Assembly: GCA_913064775.1 (NCBI GenBank) | Contig: CAJYAD010000030.1 | Span: forward strand, 1 to 45,099 | DNA from: an uncultured Albidovulum sp. | Lineage (GTDB): Bacteria > Pseudomonadota > Alphaproteobacteria > Rhodobacterales > Rhodobacteraceae | Length of the DNA: 45,099 nucleotides | Direction: 5' to 3' | Part shown: one piece after another, positions 1 through 8,938 of the stretch | Position numbering within the stretch: the first letter of the stretch is position 1 | How the letters are laid out: each line of letters opens with the position of its first letter | Translations under genes and position numbers: made by a program | Notes under the pieces: model-generated | Seen by the model: only the letters and a program-made list of their open reading frames with translations | Database searches by the model: none | Told to the model about the DNA's origin: nothing

Positions 1-249
1 GGCGACCCGCTGGCCCGGGCCGTGATAGGTATATTGCCCGCCGCGGCCGGCGGTGAAGACGGGAAAGCGGTCGGGCTCGACCAGATCACCGGGCTTGGCC
101 GAGGTGCCGGCGGTGTAGAGCGGCGGGTGTTCAAGCAGCCAGACGGCTTCCTCCGCCTCGCCCGCAGCGATTCGCGCGACCCGCGCTTCCATAGCCGCCA
201 GCGCTTCCTCATAGGGCACGAGGCCCGGCCAATGGCGCCATTCCACCAT
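1..249 (-). CDS. lipB: Octanoyltransferase LipB, N-terminal part (cut by window edge)
   Basis: LipB moves the octanoyl group from octanoyl-ACP onto lipoyl domains of the 2-oxoacid dehydrogenases and the glycine cleavage H protein, the first step of lipoate synthesis in the cytosol. Only the first 83 codons are present; the gene runs off the left edge. The translation starts [17 protein letters not shown], then contains the family block [14 protein letters not shown] and the signature [15 protein letters not shown], which carries the conserved RGG and HGPGQ residues. The acyl-accepting Cys and the Lys lie outside the window. The ATG at 247-249 is the natural start because homologues begin a few residues before the W-pG--Y motif. 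It is transcribed away from the tRNA-Leu that follows. Confidence 0.93.
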   Translation of the reverse strand, partial: MVEWRHWPGLVPYEEALAAMEARVARIAAGEAEEAVWLLEHPPLYTAGTSAKPGDLVEPDRFPVFTAGRGGQYTYHGPGQRVA

Positions 250-476
250 CGCTGTGTTCCTTTCCGGTCGCGGGGCCACGACCCGGGGCCGCCGCAAAGC
301 AGATGTTCGGCCAGTGATGTGATGATCCGGGCCCAAAATGCAACCGCCTGCCGGTTCAGCCGCGCGGGCGGGGCTTTCGCGGACGGTGCGGGGCCGGGGC
401 GGAAACAGGCGCCGAATTATCCTCTTCACATCCGCTGGACGCTCGGCTAAGAGACGGCGCACCAAGCCAAGGCAGT
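250..476. other. Intergenic region between lipB and tRNA-Leu
   Basis: No convincing gene. It must hold the lipB promoter (minus strand) and the tRNA promoter (plus strand). A weak plus-strand pair, TTCACA near 426 and GCTAAG about 17 bases downstream, could serve the tRNA but is far from consensus. Confidence 0.3.
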
Positions 477-563
477 GCGGTCGTGGCGGAATTGGTAGAC
501 GCGCAGCGTTGAGGTCGCTGTGGGGTAACACCCGTGGAGGTTCGAGTCCTCTCGACCGCACCA
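477..563 (+). tRNA. tRNA-Leu, anticodon GAG
   Basis: An 87-base class II tRNA. The acceptor arms GCGGTCG and CGACCGC pair fully, followed by discriminator A and an encoded CCA at 561-563. The D region holds GGTAGAC. The anticodon stem CAGCG/CGCTG closes the loop TTGAGGT, giving anticodon GAG, which reads CUC and CUU. A long variable arm follows, and the T arm contains GGTTCGAGTCC. Unlike the tRNA-Leu at 16585, no integration remnant is visible next to it. Confidence 0.97.
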
Positions 564-594
564 TTTTTTTCCTAGCCGCAAGGCCCTCTAGCGC

Positions 595-1497
595 ATGACG
601 ACATCCGAAGGACGCGGGCTGAGCCCCTGGCTGCAGGACCGTCTGTATCGGGGGGTGCTTGGCGCGCTGTTGCTGCTTCCCTATTCCTGGCGCGTGCCGC
701 TTTGCGGCTGGCTGATGTCGCGCCTCGTGGCGCCGCTGGCCGGCTACCGGCGGCGGGTGCGTGAAAACCTCGCCAAGGTGCTGCCGGACCTGTCCGAGGC
801 CGAGGTGCGCCGGCTGGAACGCGCGGTGCCAGACAATGTCGGCCGCACGCTGATCGAGATCTATTCGGGGGCCGAATTCGTCGCCCGCTGCACTGCCACG
901 GCGCCGACGGGGCCGGGGCTTGCGGCGCTGGATGCGGCCCATGCGGCGGGGCGCCCGGTGATCCTGGTGACCGGGCATTTCGGCAATTACGATGCCAGCC
1001 GCGCGGCGCTGATCGCGCGGGGCTACAACATCGGCGCGCTCTACCGCCCGATGTCGAACCCGTTCTTCAACGATCATTATGTGCGCGCCATCTCGCGCAT
1101 CGGCACGCCGCTGTTCGCACGCGGGCGCCGGGGCATGGCCGGAATGGTGAAATTCCTGCGCAGCGGCGGGATGCTGGGCCTGTTGATGGATCAATGGATG
1201 CAGACCGGCGCGCGGCTGCAGTTCTTCGGTCAGGATGCGCTGACGGCGCTGTCGGCAGCGGATCTGGCGCTGAAATACGACGCGTTGGTGGTGCCGACCT
1301 ATGGCGTTCGGCGGGCCGACGGGCTGACCTTTGACATCGTGGTCGAGGCGCCGATCCCGCATGGCGACCCGGCGGTGATGACCCAGGCGATGAATGACAG
1401 TCTTGAGCGCCTGACCCGCGCGCATCCCGAGCAATGGTTCTGGATTCACCGGCGCTGGAAGGACATTCCCGAATGGTGGCAGGACCCGCAGGCCTGA
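595..1497 (+). CDS. Lysophospholipid/lauroyl acyltransferase of the LpxL/HtrB family
   Basis: Predicted to transfer a secondary acyl chain onto the Kdo-lipid A precursor at the inner membrane. The 300-residue length is typical. The catalytic HX4D motif is visible as GHFGNYD near residues 127-132, in the expected context [17 protein letters not shown]. The block [14 protein letters not shown] and the segment [18 protein letters not shown] match the second substrate-binding region of the family. A hydrophobic stretch near residues 20-45 ([22 protein letters not shown]) would anchor it in the membrane. The start ATG lies 31 bases after the tRNA. It converges on the KdtA-type gene, which serves the same lipid A/core pathway. 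Which acyl position it fills cannot be read from sequence. Confidence 0.88.
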   Translation: MTTSEGRGLSPWLQDRLYRGVLGALLLLPYSWRVPLCGWLMSRLVAPLAGYRRRVRENLAKVLPDLSEAEVRRLERAVPDNVGRTLIEIYSGAEFVARCTATAPTGPGLAALDAAHAAGRPVILVTGHFGNYDASRAALIARGYNIGALYRPMSNPFFNDHYVRAISRIGTPLFARGRRGMAGMVKFLRSGGMLGLLMDQWMQTGARLQFFGQDALTALSAADLALKYDALVVPTYGVRRADGLTFDIVVEAPIPHGDPAVMTQAMNDSLERLTRAHPEQWFWIHRRWKDIPEWWQDPQA

Positions 1498-1565
1498 GGC
1501 CACGCCGGGGCGGGGGGCGCTGCCCCCCGCGGCCCGCGCCGCATCCGCTGCGGTGCCGCGATCGG

Positions 1566-1596
1566 CCCCCCGGGATATTTTCGCCAGAGTGAAAGT
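1566..1596. repeat. Dispersed intergenic repeat, copy 1
   Basis: A GC-rich run ending in CCCCGGGATATTTTCGCCAG and then AGTGAAAG. It shares the pattern GGRTATTT-N4-CCARRGTGAA with copies near 30505, 34683, 40069 and (inverted) 40111. It sits between the converging 3' ends of the acyltransferase and the Kdo transferase gene, just after a G6-CGCT-C6 hairpin (about 1513-1528). Confidence 0.6.
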
Positions 1597-1599
1597 GGA

Positions 1600-3957
1600 T
1601 CAGGGGTGTTTCGGCGCCGACCAGAGCGTTTCGTAGACCTTCCAGATTGCGTCGGCCTCTCGGTCCAGGGAGAACAGGGTTTCGGCGCGCAGCCGGGCGG
1701 CGGCGCCCGCGGCGGGGCCGGCGGCGAGCAGGGCGCCGGCGGCCCCGGCGGTGGCCTCGGCATCGCCGAAGGGGATGAGGCGGCCGGCGTCGGTGTTGCC
1801 GATGAAGGCCTCGAAATTGCCGGTCTCGGTCAGCACGCAGGGCACGGCGGAGGCCATCGCCTCGAGCGGGGTCATGCCGTAGCCTTCATAGCGCGGGGTG
1901 GCGATCAGCAGGCTGAGGGCGCGCATCACTTCGGGCATGCGGGCGGCGGGGATCTCGCCGGGGAAGAGGATGCGGTCGCTCAGGCCGGCGGCGGCGATCT
2001 GGGCCTTCAGGGTGTCGAGGAAGGGCTGGTCCTTCGGTTTCGCGGCGCCGATCACCAGGGCGGTGGTTCCGGGCAGGTCGGGCAGTGCGCGGATCATCGC
2101 CGCGACGAAGGTGTCGGTGCCCTTTTCGGGGCGGATGCGGCCGACGGTGGCGACGCCCTGCGTGCCGCCATAGCCCAGCGCGACCCAGGCGGCGGCGCGG
2201 TCGGGGGCGGGGGTGAAGCGCGCGGTGTCGACGCCGTGCGGCACGATCGCGGTGGTATTCGGCACGAAGCTGGCGGCGCGTTCTGTGGTGGCAATGACGG
2301 CGTCCATCCGAGCGATCATCCAGCGTGGCAGGGCCGAATGGCGCCGGATCGCGGCCGAGGTGAAGACCGCGCGGACCCGAAGCCGCAGCACGTCGCGCGC
2401 GAGAATCGCCAGCGCCATCTCGGGGTCACGCCGCACATGCCACAGATAGCAGCGGCGCCCCGGCGGCGGGCGACGCGATAGCGCCAGTGCGGCGCGGGCA
2501 CTGATCGGGGCGGGGCAGCCGGGCAGGGGCCGGCCCACCAGCGTGACCGGGCGGCCCTGCCCGGCATGGCGGGCGGTGACGGCGGCGGCGGTGGCCGAGA
2601 CGCCGGTGAAGCGGCGATGGAGGTTGGTCACCAGCACCTCCGCCGGGCCGGGCCGGTCCAGCGCGCCCAGAATCGCGGCCAGCGCGGCGCGGGTGGCGCC
2701 GGCGGCCTCGGTCGCGGCCTGGGCTGCGCGCTCGGCCTGCGCCTGGGCCGCGCCGGGGGTGGAGAGGGCCGCAAGCCCCTGGGCCAGGCTGTCCGCGCCG
2801 CGCACCTCCAGCGCCGCGTCGGCGGCGGCGAGGCGGGCGTAGATCGGCGCGAAATTCGCCACATGGGGCCCGTGCAGGATGGCCGAGTTCAGCGCCGCTG
2901 GCTCATAGGGGTTGTGGCCGCCCACCTCGGTCAGCGAGCCGCCGACGAAGCTGAGCGGCGCGAGGCGGAACCACAGCCCCATCTCGCCCAGCGTGTCGGT
3001 CAGGTAGATCTGGGTTGCGGGGCCGGGATCCTCGCCCGCCGCGCGCCGCGCCACCTGCCAGCCGGCGGCGCGCAACTGCTCGGCCAGGGCCGCGCCGCGC
3101 TCGGGGTGGCGCGGGGCAAGGATCAGCAGATGGTCGGGCAAGGCGCGGTGGGCCTCGGCCACGATCTCTTCCTCGCCCGGATGGGTCGAGGCGGCGAGCC
3201 AGCAGGGCCGGTCCCCGATCAGCGCGGCCAGGCGGGCCAGTTCGCCCGCGTCGCAAGCGGGGGCGGCGGCGTCCTCTTTCAGGGTGCCGGTGACCTGCAG
3301 CCGCGCCGGGGGGGCGCCGAGGGCGGTCAGGCGGCGGGCGGTGTCGTCCTCTTGCGCCAGGATCGCCTCGAACCGGGTCAGCATGGCGCTGGCCAGCCCC
3401 GCGGCGCGCGACCAGCCCTTCGCCGAAGCTTCCGACAGGCGGGCGTTGATCAGCAGCATCGGAATGCCGCGGGCATGGGTGTCATGCACCATGCGCGGCC
3501 ACAGCTCGCTTTCCGCCCAGACCGCGAGGTTCGGGCGCCAGTGATCGAGGAAGCGCGCCATCGCGCCGGGCGTGTCATAGGGGGCGAAGGCATGGGCGGC
3601 GGCGGCGGGCAGGCGGTCGGCCATCAGCCCGGCCGAGGTGACGGTGCCGGTGGTGACCAACATGCGCAGATCGGGGCGCGCGGCGTGCAGCGCGTCGATC
3701 AGGCCCAGCAGCGACAGGCTTTCGCCGACGCTGGCGGCGTGGAACCAGATCAGCCGGCCCTCGGGGCGTGGCGTGGCGGAGTGGCCCCAGCGTTCGGCGG
3801 CGCGGGCGGGATCCTCCTTGCCCTGCGCCAGCCGCCGGCGCTGGGCGCGGCGAAACAGCGGCGGTGCGAGCCGGCTGAGCCCGAGATAGAGCGCCAGCAG
3901 GGCAGAGCGGTGCGGGCCGCCGGTCTCTGGGCTCATCTTCTCCGCCTTGGGTTCCAT
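1600..3957 (-). CDS. Fused Kdo transferase (KdtA/WaaA) plus GT4 LPS core glycosyltransferase (LpcC-like)
   Basis: A 785-residue uninterrupted frame with two enzymes. Residues about 20-430 are a complete Kdo transferase (GT30), which adds Kdo to lipid IVA at the inner membrane: it shows WFHAASVGE, AVWAESELWP, LINARLS, the TGTLKED turn, LAASTHPGEE and the FVGGSL-GGHNPYEPAAL block. From about residue 443 a full GT4 enzyme begins (VTNLHRRFTGVSAT) with HGVD, GRIRPEKGTD and the E-x7-E-type motif in TPRYEGYGMTPLEAMASAVP; this matches LpcC-like core mannosyl/glycosyl transferases. The two are usually about 420 and 350 residues and separate, so the length equals the sum. A GGAGG lies five bases before an in-frame GTG at 2631, so the second enzyme could also be made alone. 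The start ATG at 3957 has no strong Shine-Dalgarno. Confidence 0.85.
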   Translation of the reverse strand: MEPKAEKMSPETGGPHRSALLALYLGLSRLAPPLFRRAQRRRLAQGKEDPARAAERWGHSATPRPEGRLIWFHAASVGESLSLLGLIDALHAARPDLRMLVTTGTVTSAGLMADRLPAAAAHAFAPYDTPGAMARFLDHWRPNLAVWAESELWPRMVHDTHARGIPMLLINARLSEASAKGWSRAAGLASAMLTRFEAILAQEDDTARRLTALGAPPARLQVTGTLKEDAAAPACDAGELARLAALIGDRPCWLAASTHPGEEEIVAEAHRALPDHLLILAPRHPERGAALAEQLRAAGWQVARRAAGEDPGPATQIYLTDTLGEMGLWFRLAPLSFVGGSLTEVGGHNPYEPAALNSAILHGPHVANFAPIYARLAAADAALEVRGADSLAQGLAALSTPGAAQAQAERAAQAATEAAGATRAALAAILGALDRPGPAEVLVTNLHRRFTGVSATAAAVTARHAGQGRPVTLVGRPLPGCPAPISARAALALSRRPPPGRRCYLWHVRRDPEMALAILARDVLRLRVRAVFTSAAIRRHSALPRWMIARMDAVIATTERAASFVPNTTAIVPHGVDTARFTPAPDRAAAWVALGYGGTQGVATVGRIRPEKGTDTFVAAMIRALPDLPGTTALVIGAAKPKDQPFLDTLKAQIAAAGLSDRILFPGEIPAARMPEVMRALSLLIATPRYEGYGMTPLEAMASAVPCVLTETGNFEAFIGNTDAGRLIPFGDAEATAGAAGALLAAGPAAGAAARLRAETLFSLDREADAIWKVYETLWSAPKHP

Positions 3958-4159
3958 TCGGCGGGGAACCTAATGCGGAAGGGGGGGATGGGGAAACCCC
4001 CGAATTCGGCGGCGGCGGTGGTTGGCTGAGACTACCTTCGGCAGGCTCGGGATGGCGCCGCCCTTTCGGTTGCACAGGCGGCGACGGGGTGTGCCCCCCC
4101 GGCGCGAAATCCGCGACGCGATCTTCGCTTTCTCAGTCGGGCTGGCGCGCAAACGATCA

Positions 4160-4188
4160 GCGCCCACCCCCGGGGCGGGGGCGGGCGC
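4160..4188 (-). terminator. GC-rich hairpin after cydX
   Basis: Read on the minus strand, GCGCCCGCCCCC pairs with GGGGGTGGGCGC (12 bp with one G-U pair) around a five-base loop, starting about 23 bases after the cydX stop. Only a weak T-rich stretch (GATCGTTTG) follows, so termination strength is uncertain. The 254 bases between the Kdo transferase start and cydX hold no gene I can support. Confidence 0.45.
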
Positions 4189-4211
4189 GTTGGTTCCGGC
4201 GGTCGGCGGGG

Positions 4212-4337
4212 CTAGCGCGTCGGCGCGTCGTCTTCGTCGGCCATGCGCCGGTCTTCGACCAGTTCAAGCCACATCGCGTTCAAGACGGCGAAGCCAGCGG
4301 CCAGCGGCAGTCCCAGAATCCAGGCGAAATACCACAT
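4212..4337 (-). CDS. cydX: Cytochrome bd oxidase small subunit CydX
   Basis: A 41-residue single-pass membrane protein that stabilises the haem sites of cytochrome bd. The sequence begins MWYFAWILGLPLAAGFAVLN, the CydX/YbgT signature (a WYF-W-LG--LA motif followed by a conserved Glu near residue 25 after N-MW), and ends in a short acidic tail. The gene lies 14 bases downstream of cydB, so it is the last gene of cydABX. AAAGGAAAC precedes the ATG at a suitable distance. Confidence 0.93.
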   Translation of the reverse strand: MWYFAWILGLPLAAGFAVLNAMWLELVEDRRMADEDDAPTR

Positions 4338-4351
4338 CACGGTTTCCTTTC

Positions 4352-5500
4352 TCAGTAGGTATGGCCAGAGCCGGTGATGTCCGCTTCGGTCACCTTGCCC
4401 CAGAGCACTTTGTAGACCCAGGCCGTGTAGGCCAGGATAAGCGGCAGGAAGATCACCGCCGCGACCAGCATCACGAACAGTGTCATTTGCGAGGACGAGG
4501 AATCCCAGACCGTCAGCGACGAATCCGGATTGGTCGCCGAGGGTAGCAGGAAGGGGAACATCGTCAGCCCGACCGAAGAGATCACGCCGAAGATGCCCAT
4601 CTTGGACCACAGCAGCGTGCTGACCTCGGCGCCCTTGCGCAGCCCGCGCACCGCCAGCGCCATTCCGGCGAAGCCAAGGATCGGCGCGATGATGATCCAC
4701 GGGCGCACGCTGTAGGACGCCAGCCAGCTACCACCGCGGGCAACCTGGCTGAGCAGCGGGTTCGAGGGCATGTCGGCGGGCACGGGGGCGGTGAAGTGAT
4801 AGCCCGCGATGCCGAGCGCCAGCCAGACTCCGGCAAGCGCGTAGCCCAGGATCGCCACGACCCCGGTGACGGCGCCGATGGCACGGGCGCGGCTGGCGAC
4901 CTCGCCCTCGGCCTTGAGCGACAGCCAGGCCGCGCCGTGGGTCAGCAGCATGGTCAGCGACACCACCCCGGTCAGCAGCGCGAAGGGGTTGAGCAGGCCG
5001 AAGAAGCTGCCGGTGTAGATCGACAGAAGATCGGGGGTGAAGTGGAAGGGCACGCCTTGCAGCACGTTGCCCACCGCCACGCCGAAGATCAGCGCCGGCA
5101 CCGCGCTGCCGATGAACAGCGCCCAATCCCAGGCCGAGCGCCAGCCCGCCCCGTCGCGCTTCGAGCGGTACTTGAACGACACCGGGCGCAGGATCAGCGC
5201 CGCCAGAATCGCGAACATCGCCAGGTAGAAGCCCGAGAAGCTGACCGCATAAAGCGGTGGCCAGGCGGCGAAGATCGAGCCGCCACCCAGGATGAACCAC
5301 ACCTGGTTGCCTTCCCAGACCGGGCCGATCGTGTTGATGGCGATACGGCGTTCCAGATCGTTGCGCCCCACGAAGGGAACAAGCGTGCCCACCCCCATGT
5401 CGAACCCGTCGGTCAGCGCAAAGCCGATCAGCAGCACGCCGAGCAGGACCCACCAGATGACGCGCAGAACGTCGAGGGAAATCAGATCATGCAGGATCAT
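4352..5500 (-). CDS. cydB: Cytochrome bd ubiquinol oxidase subunit II
   Basis: CydB is the haem-free integral membrane partner of CydA in the quinol oxidase. The 382 residues match the usual length. The N-terminus holds the family signature WWVLLGVLLIGFALTDGFDM with the conserved acidic residue in the first helix, then RRIAINTIGPVWEGNQVW. Repeated hydrophobic segments predict eight or nine helices. The C-terminal part contains GVISSVGLTMFPFLLPSATN, also typical. It starts 12 bases after cydA and is followed at once by cydX, so all three are very likely one transcript. Confidence 0.97.
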   Translation of the reverse strand: MILHDLISLDVLRVIWWVLLGVLLIGFALTDGFDMGVGTLVPFVGRNDLERRIAINTIGPVWEGNQVWFILGGGSIFAAWPPLYAVSFSGFYLAMFAILAALILRPVSFKYRSKRDGAGWRSAWDWALFIGSAVPALIFGVAVGNVLQGVPFHFTPDLLSIYTGSFFGLLNPFALLTGVVSLTMLLTHGAAWLSLKAEGEVASRARAIGAVTGVVAILGYALAGVWLALGIAGYHFTAPVPADMPSNPLLSQVARGGSWLASYSVRPWIIIAPILGFAGMALAVRGLRKGAEVSTLLWSKMGIFGVISSVGLTMFPFLLPSATNPDSSLTVWDSSSSQMTLFVMLVAAVIFLPLILAYTAWVYKVLWGKVTEADITGSGHTY

Positions 5501-5512
5501 TTTGGATACTCC

Positions 5513-7108
5513 TTACTCGGCCGGGGTGATGAGGCGGTCGCCGAGACGTTTCTCATGACGTTCCATCCAGGCATTGGTCTCTGCCACATCCTCTTGCGGG
5601 CCCTTGCGGACGTATTTGAACATCAGGCCCATCTCGACGACGAACAGCACCGAATAGAACAGAGCAAAGCCTGTCAGCGTGATCAGCAGGTCGGTGACCG
5701 ACAGGTGGCTGACCGACAGTGCCGTCGGCAGCACGCCGTCCACCGTCCAGGGCTGACGACCGACCTCGGCCACGATCCAGCCCAACTCGGCCGCGATCCA
5801 GGGCGCCGGGATCATCCACACCGCCAGCCGCAGCGCTGGTCGTGGAAAGCGCATGCCCCTGAAGCTGGCCATGAAGAAGAAATAGGCCATGGTCGCGATG
5901 AAGGAGAAGCCCAGCGCCACCATGATCCGGAAGGCCCAGAAGATCGGGAAGACCGCCGGTACCGTGTCATTCGCCGCCTTGGTGATCATCGCGGGCGTGG
6001 CCTTGTCGGGATTGGCGGTATAGCGCTTCAGCAAAAGGGCGTAGCCCAGATCCTTGGAATGGGCGTCGAAACTGGCCTTCACGTCGGCCGGGATCACAGT
6101 CTTGTCGGCGCGGATCTTTCGCAAGGCCGCATAGGCGATCATGCCGCTGCGGATTCGGGTCTCGTTCTTCTTCACCAGGTTCTCGATGCCGGGGATCTGC
6201 CCGGTCAGCGATCGGGTGCCGATCAGCCCCATCAACCAGGGGATACGCACGGCCCACTTGGTCTCTTGCGTCTTCTGGTCGGGCAGGCCGAACAGGGTGA
6301 AGTTGGCCGGCGCCTTCTCGGTCTTCCACATCGCCTCGATCGCGGCCATCTTCATCTTCTGGTTGGCCGAGATCTCATAGCCAGACTCGTCACCCAGCAT
6401 CACCACCGACAGCGACGCCGCCAGCCCGAAGGCCGAGGCCACCGCGATCGACCGGCGCGCCAGTTCCCAGTGCCGGCCCTTCAACAGGTACCAGGCCGAG
6501 ACCCCCAGCACGAAGACGGACGCGGTGACATAGCCCGCGCTGACGGTATGAACGAACTTGGCCTGCGCAACCGGGTTGAACATCACGTCGTAGAAGCTGG
6601 TCATCTCCATCCGCATCGTCATCGGGTTGAACTGCGCCCCCACCGGGTTCTGCATCCAGCCGTTGGCGATCAGGATCCACAGCGCCGAGAAATTCGACCC
6701 CAGCGCGACCAGCCATGCGACGGTCAGGTGCCCGACCTTCGACAGCTTGTCCCAACCGAAGAAGAACAGCCCCACGAAGGTCGCTTCCAGGAAGAAGGCC
6801 ATCAGGCCCTCGATCGCCAGCGGGGCGCCGAAGATGTCCCCGACATATTGGCTGTAGTAGCTCCAGTTCATGCCGAACTGGAATTCCATCGTCAGTCCGG
6901 TTGCCACGCCGAGAACGAAGTTGATCCCGAACAGCGTGCCCCAGAACTTGGTCATCTGCCGCCAGATCGGACGGCCGGTCATGACATAGACGGTCTCCAT
7001 TATGGCGACGAGGACCGAAAGCCCCAGGGTGAGCGGCACGAAGAGGAAGTGGTAGAGAACCGTCATCGCGAACTGGATCCGCGAGAGGTCCACAATCGTC
7101 ATGTCCAT
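5513..7108 (-). CDS. cydA: Cytochrome bd ubiquinol oxidase subunit I
   Basis: CydA carries haems b558, b595 and d and oxidises quinol while reducing oxygen to water. Visible are SRIQFAMTVLYHFLFVPLT with the first haem-ligand His, FVHTVSAGYVTAS with the b558 His, the GRQPW quinol-site motif in EVGRQPWTVDG, and a long Q-loop (about residues 250-380, starting at GDESGYE), which places it in the long-Q-loop group. I chose the ATG at 7108 (MDMTIVDLSRIQF, 531 residues): GGAG lies nine bases upstream and homologues begin there, whereas an upstream start would add 11 residues. An FNR-type site sits 89 bases upstream of this start. Confidence 0.97.
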   Translation of the reverse strand: MDMTIVDLSRIQFAMTVLYHFLFVPLTLGLSVLVAIMETVYVMTGRPIWRQMTKFWGTLFGINFVLGVATGLTMEFQFGMNWSYYSQYVGDIFGAPLAIEGLMAFFLEATFVGLFFFGWDKLSKVGHLTVAWLVALGSNFSALWILIANGWMQNPVGAQFNPMTMRMEMTSFYDVMFNPVAQAKFVHTVSAGYVTASVFVLGVSAWYLLKGRHWELARRSIAVASAFGLAASLSVVMLGDESGYEISANQKMKMAAIEAMWKTEKAPANFTLFGLPDQKTQETKWAVRIPWLMGLIGTRSLTGQIPGIENLVKKNETRIRSGMIAYAALRKIRADKTVIPADVKASFDAHSKDLGYALLLKRYTANPDKATPAMITKAANDTVPAVFPIFWAFRIMVALGFSFIATMAYFFFMASFRGMRFPRPALRLAVWMIPAPWIAAELGWIVAEVGRQPWTVDGVLPTALSVSHLSVTDLLITLTGFALFYSVLFVVEMGLMFKYVRKGPQEDVAETNAWMERHEKRLGDRLITPAE

Positions 7109-7196
7109 GTCACTGAACTCCGCTTGGCCGGGCGCAAACATGTCCCGGCGACTCGATTTACAGAAGATGGTCTAGGCCGATCCCAGAGCAGTTAGA

Positions 7197-7210
7197 TTGA
7201 CTCAGATCAA
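7197..7210. promoter_or_regulatory. FNR/FnrL-type binding site upstream of cydA
   Basis: TTGACTCAGATCAA fits the FNR consensus TTGAY-N4-RTCAA exactly. It lies in the 180-base gap between cydC and cydA, 89 bases before the cydA start, a suitable place for activating cydABX at low oxygen. Binding is inferred; only the motif is seen. Confidence 0.7.
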
Positions 7211-7262
7211 GCGGGCGATCACCCTCGCGTGAGGGGATCGTGTCGCGACGACGGTCCGGCAA

Positions 7263-7278
7263 GGGGGGCAGGCCCCCC
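7263..7278. terminator. Short hairpin after cydC
   Basis: GGGGGG-CAGG-CCCCCC just past the cydC stop (minus strand), with no T-run. It may attenuate or separate cydDC from cydABX, or be incidental GC-rich structure. Confidence 0.3.
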
Positions 7279-7288
7279 GAAATCGGGC

Positions 7289-8938
7289 TTAGCCGAGGGT
7301 GATCACGCGGTCGGCCCAGGCCAGTTCCGCGGCGCGATGCGATGCCGCCAGGATCGCGGCCCGGGGCAGGGCGGCGCGCAGGCCGCGCAGGACGACGGCG
7401 GCGGTTTCGGGGTCGAGGCCCTCGGTCGGTTCGTCCAGCAGCAGCACCTCGGGGCGCCGCAGCAACGCCCGCGCCAGCACCAGACGCCGGGTCTCACCGC
7501 CCGAAAGCCCGGCGCCTCCCTCGTCCAGCCGCGCCTCCAGCCCGCCGCGCGCCGCGACGACCGCGTCCAGCGCGACCGCCTGCAGCGCGGCCCAGGCGGC
7601 GGCATCGTCCAGCGCGCCGGTGGCAAGGGCAAGGTTCTCGCGGATCGTGCCCGCCACCAGCGCCGCGCGCTGCGGCACCAGCGTCAGCCGCGCCCGCAGC
7701 GCGGGCTCATTCCACTCCGCCAGCGCCCGCCCGGCCAGGGTGATGCTGCCGCTTTCCGGCCGCATCAGCCCGGCGCAGAGAAACAGCAGCGTCGATTTCC
7801 CCACCCCCGACGGCCCGGCGACGGCGAGCGTCTCGCCCGGCGCGACCTCAAAAGTCAGCCCGCGCAGCACCGCCCGTGCAGCGCCTTCCCGGCGGTAGGA
7901 AAGATCGCCGACCGCCAGCACCACGGGGGCGGTGGGGGCGGTGGCTTCCTTCGTCGCGACTGTGGGCGCCGGGCCGGGGCCGTCCAGCACTCTTCCTGCG
8001 GCATCGCGCATCCGGCCCAGCTCGGCCATGCCGCGGCGCAGGCCGAACAGTGTCTCGGCCAGCGCCAGGGCGGTGAAAAAGCCCAGTGCGGCGGCGGCGG
8101 GGGCGATCTCTGCCCGCGCCACCAGCGCGCCGCCGATCATCAGCGCACCGCCCGCGATCAGCGCGGCGATCGCCGATAGCGCCAATCCCGACCGCCGCTC
8201 GGCCCGGTCCAGCGCGAACAGTGCCGCGCGGGTGTCGGCATCCGCTGCCAGCACCGTGTCGCGCTGCGCCTCCATCCGCCCGAAGACGATCAGATCGGTG
8301 CGCGCCCGACCCATGTCAATCACCGCGCGGCGCAGCGCCTGAGCGCCGCGCTCGGCCCGGATCGAGGGGCCAAAGCCTGCCCGCGCCACCCCCGACAGCA
8401 CCAGCGCGCCGCCCAGCAGATAGCCCAGCGTCACCCACAGCGCGACGGTCTCATCCACCAGCCAGCTGAGGGCGGCGAAGGCCACCAGATGGGTGATCAG
8501 CCCGGCGGCCAGCGGCAGCACCAGCCGCAGCGCCACCCCGTCGAGCGCATCCACATCCGCCGTCATCCGGTTCAGCGCGGTGGCGCCGCGCAGCCGCAGC
8601 AGCCGGTCCAGCGGTGCGCGGCTTTCGCGGCGCATCAGGTCGATCCGCATCCGGGCCAGCGCGCGCAGCGTCGCGTCATGGGTCAGCAGGCGCTCGCCAT
8701 AGCGCGCGGCGGTGCGACCCAGCGCAAAGGCGCGCACCCCCGCCGAGGGGCCGAAGACGTTAAAGGTAAACCCCGCCGCCGCCAGCCCGGCCGCGCCGGT
8801 GGCGGTGATGAACCAGCCCGAAAGCCCCAGCAGGGCGGCGCCAGAGAGCAGCACCGCGACGGACAAGAGCGCCCCACGTGCCATCGCCCCGGGGGCGGCG
8901 GACCAGATCAGGCGGAAGATGCGCAACAGCTGCCTCAT
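7289..8938 (-). CDS. cydC: Thiol/haem ABC exporter subunit CydC
   Basis: Half-transporter of the heterodimeric CydDC ABC exporter of the inner membrane. The system exports glutathione and cysteine and binds haem, and is needed to assemble cytochrome bd and periplasmic cytochromes c. The 549 residues show six N-terminal transmembrane helices and the CydC-typical block LSGWFITATGAAGLA, then an ATPase domain with Walker A GPSGVGKST, signature LSGGETRR and Walker B LLLDEPTEGLD. It overlaps the end of cydD by four bases (ATGA), so the partners are translationally coupled. Confidence 0.95.
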   Translation of the reverse strand: MRQLLRIFRLIWSAAPGAMARGALLSVAVLLSGAALLGLSGWFITATGAAGLAAAGFTFNVFGPSAGVRAFALGRTAARYGERLLTHDATLRALARMRIDLMRRESRAPLDRLLRLRGATALNRMTADVDALDGVALRLVLPLAAGLITHLVAFAALSWLVDETVALWVTLGYLLGGALVLSGVARAGFGPSIRAERGAQALRRAVIDMGRARTDLIVFGRMEAQRDTVLAADADTRAALFALDRAERRSGLALSAIAALIAGGALMIGGALVARAEIAPAAAALGFFTALALAETLFGLRRGMAELGRMRDAAGRVLDGPGPAPTVATKEATAPTAPVVLAVGDLSYRREGAARAVLRGLTFEVAPGETLAVAGPSGVGKSTLLFLCAGLMRPESGSITLAGRALAEWNEPALRARLTLVPQRAALVAGTIRENLALATGALDDAAAWAALQAVALDAVVAARGGLEARLDEGGAGLSGGETRRLVLARALLRRPEVLLLDEPTEGLDPETAAVVLRGLRAALPRAAILAASHRAAELAWADRVITLG

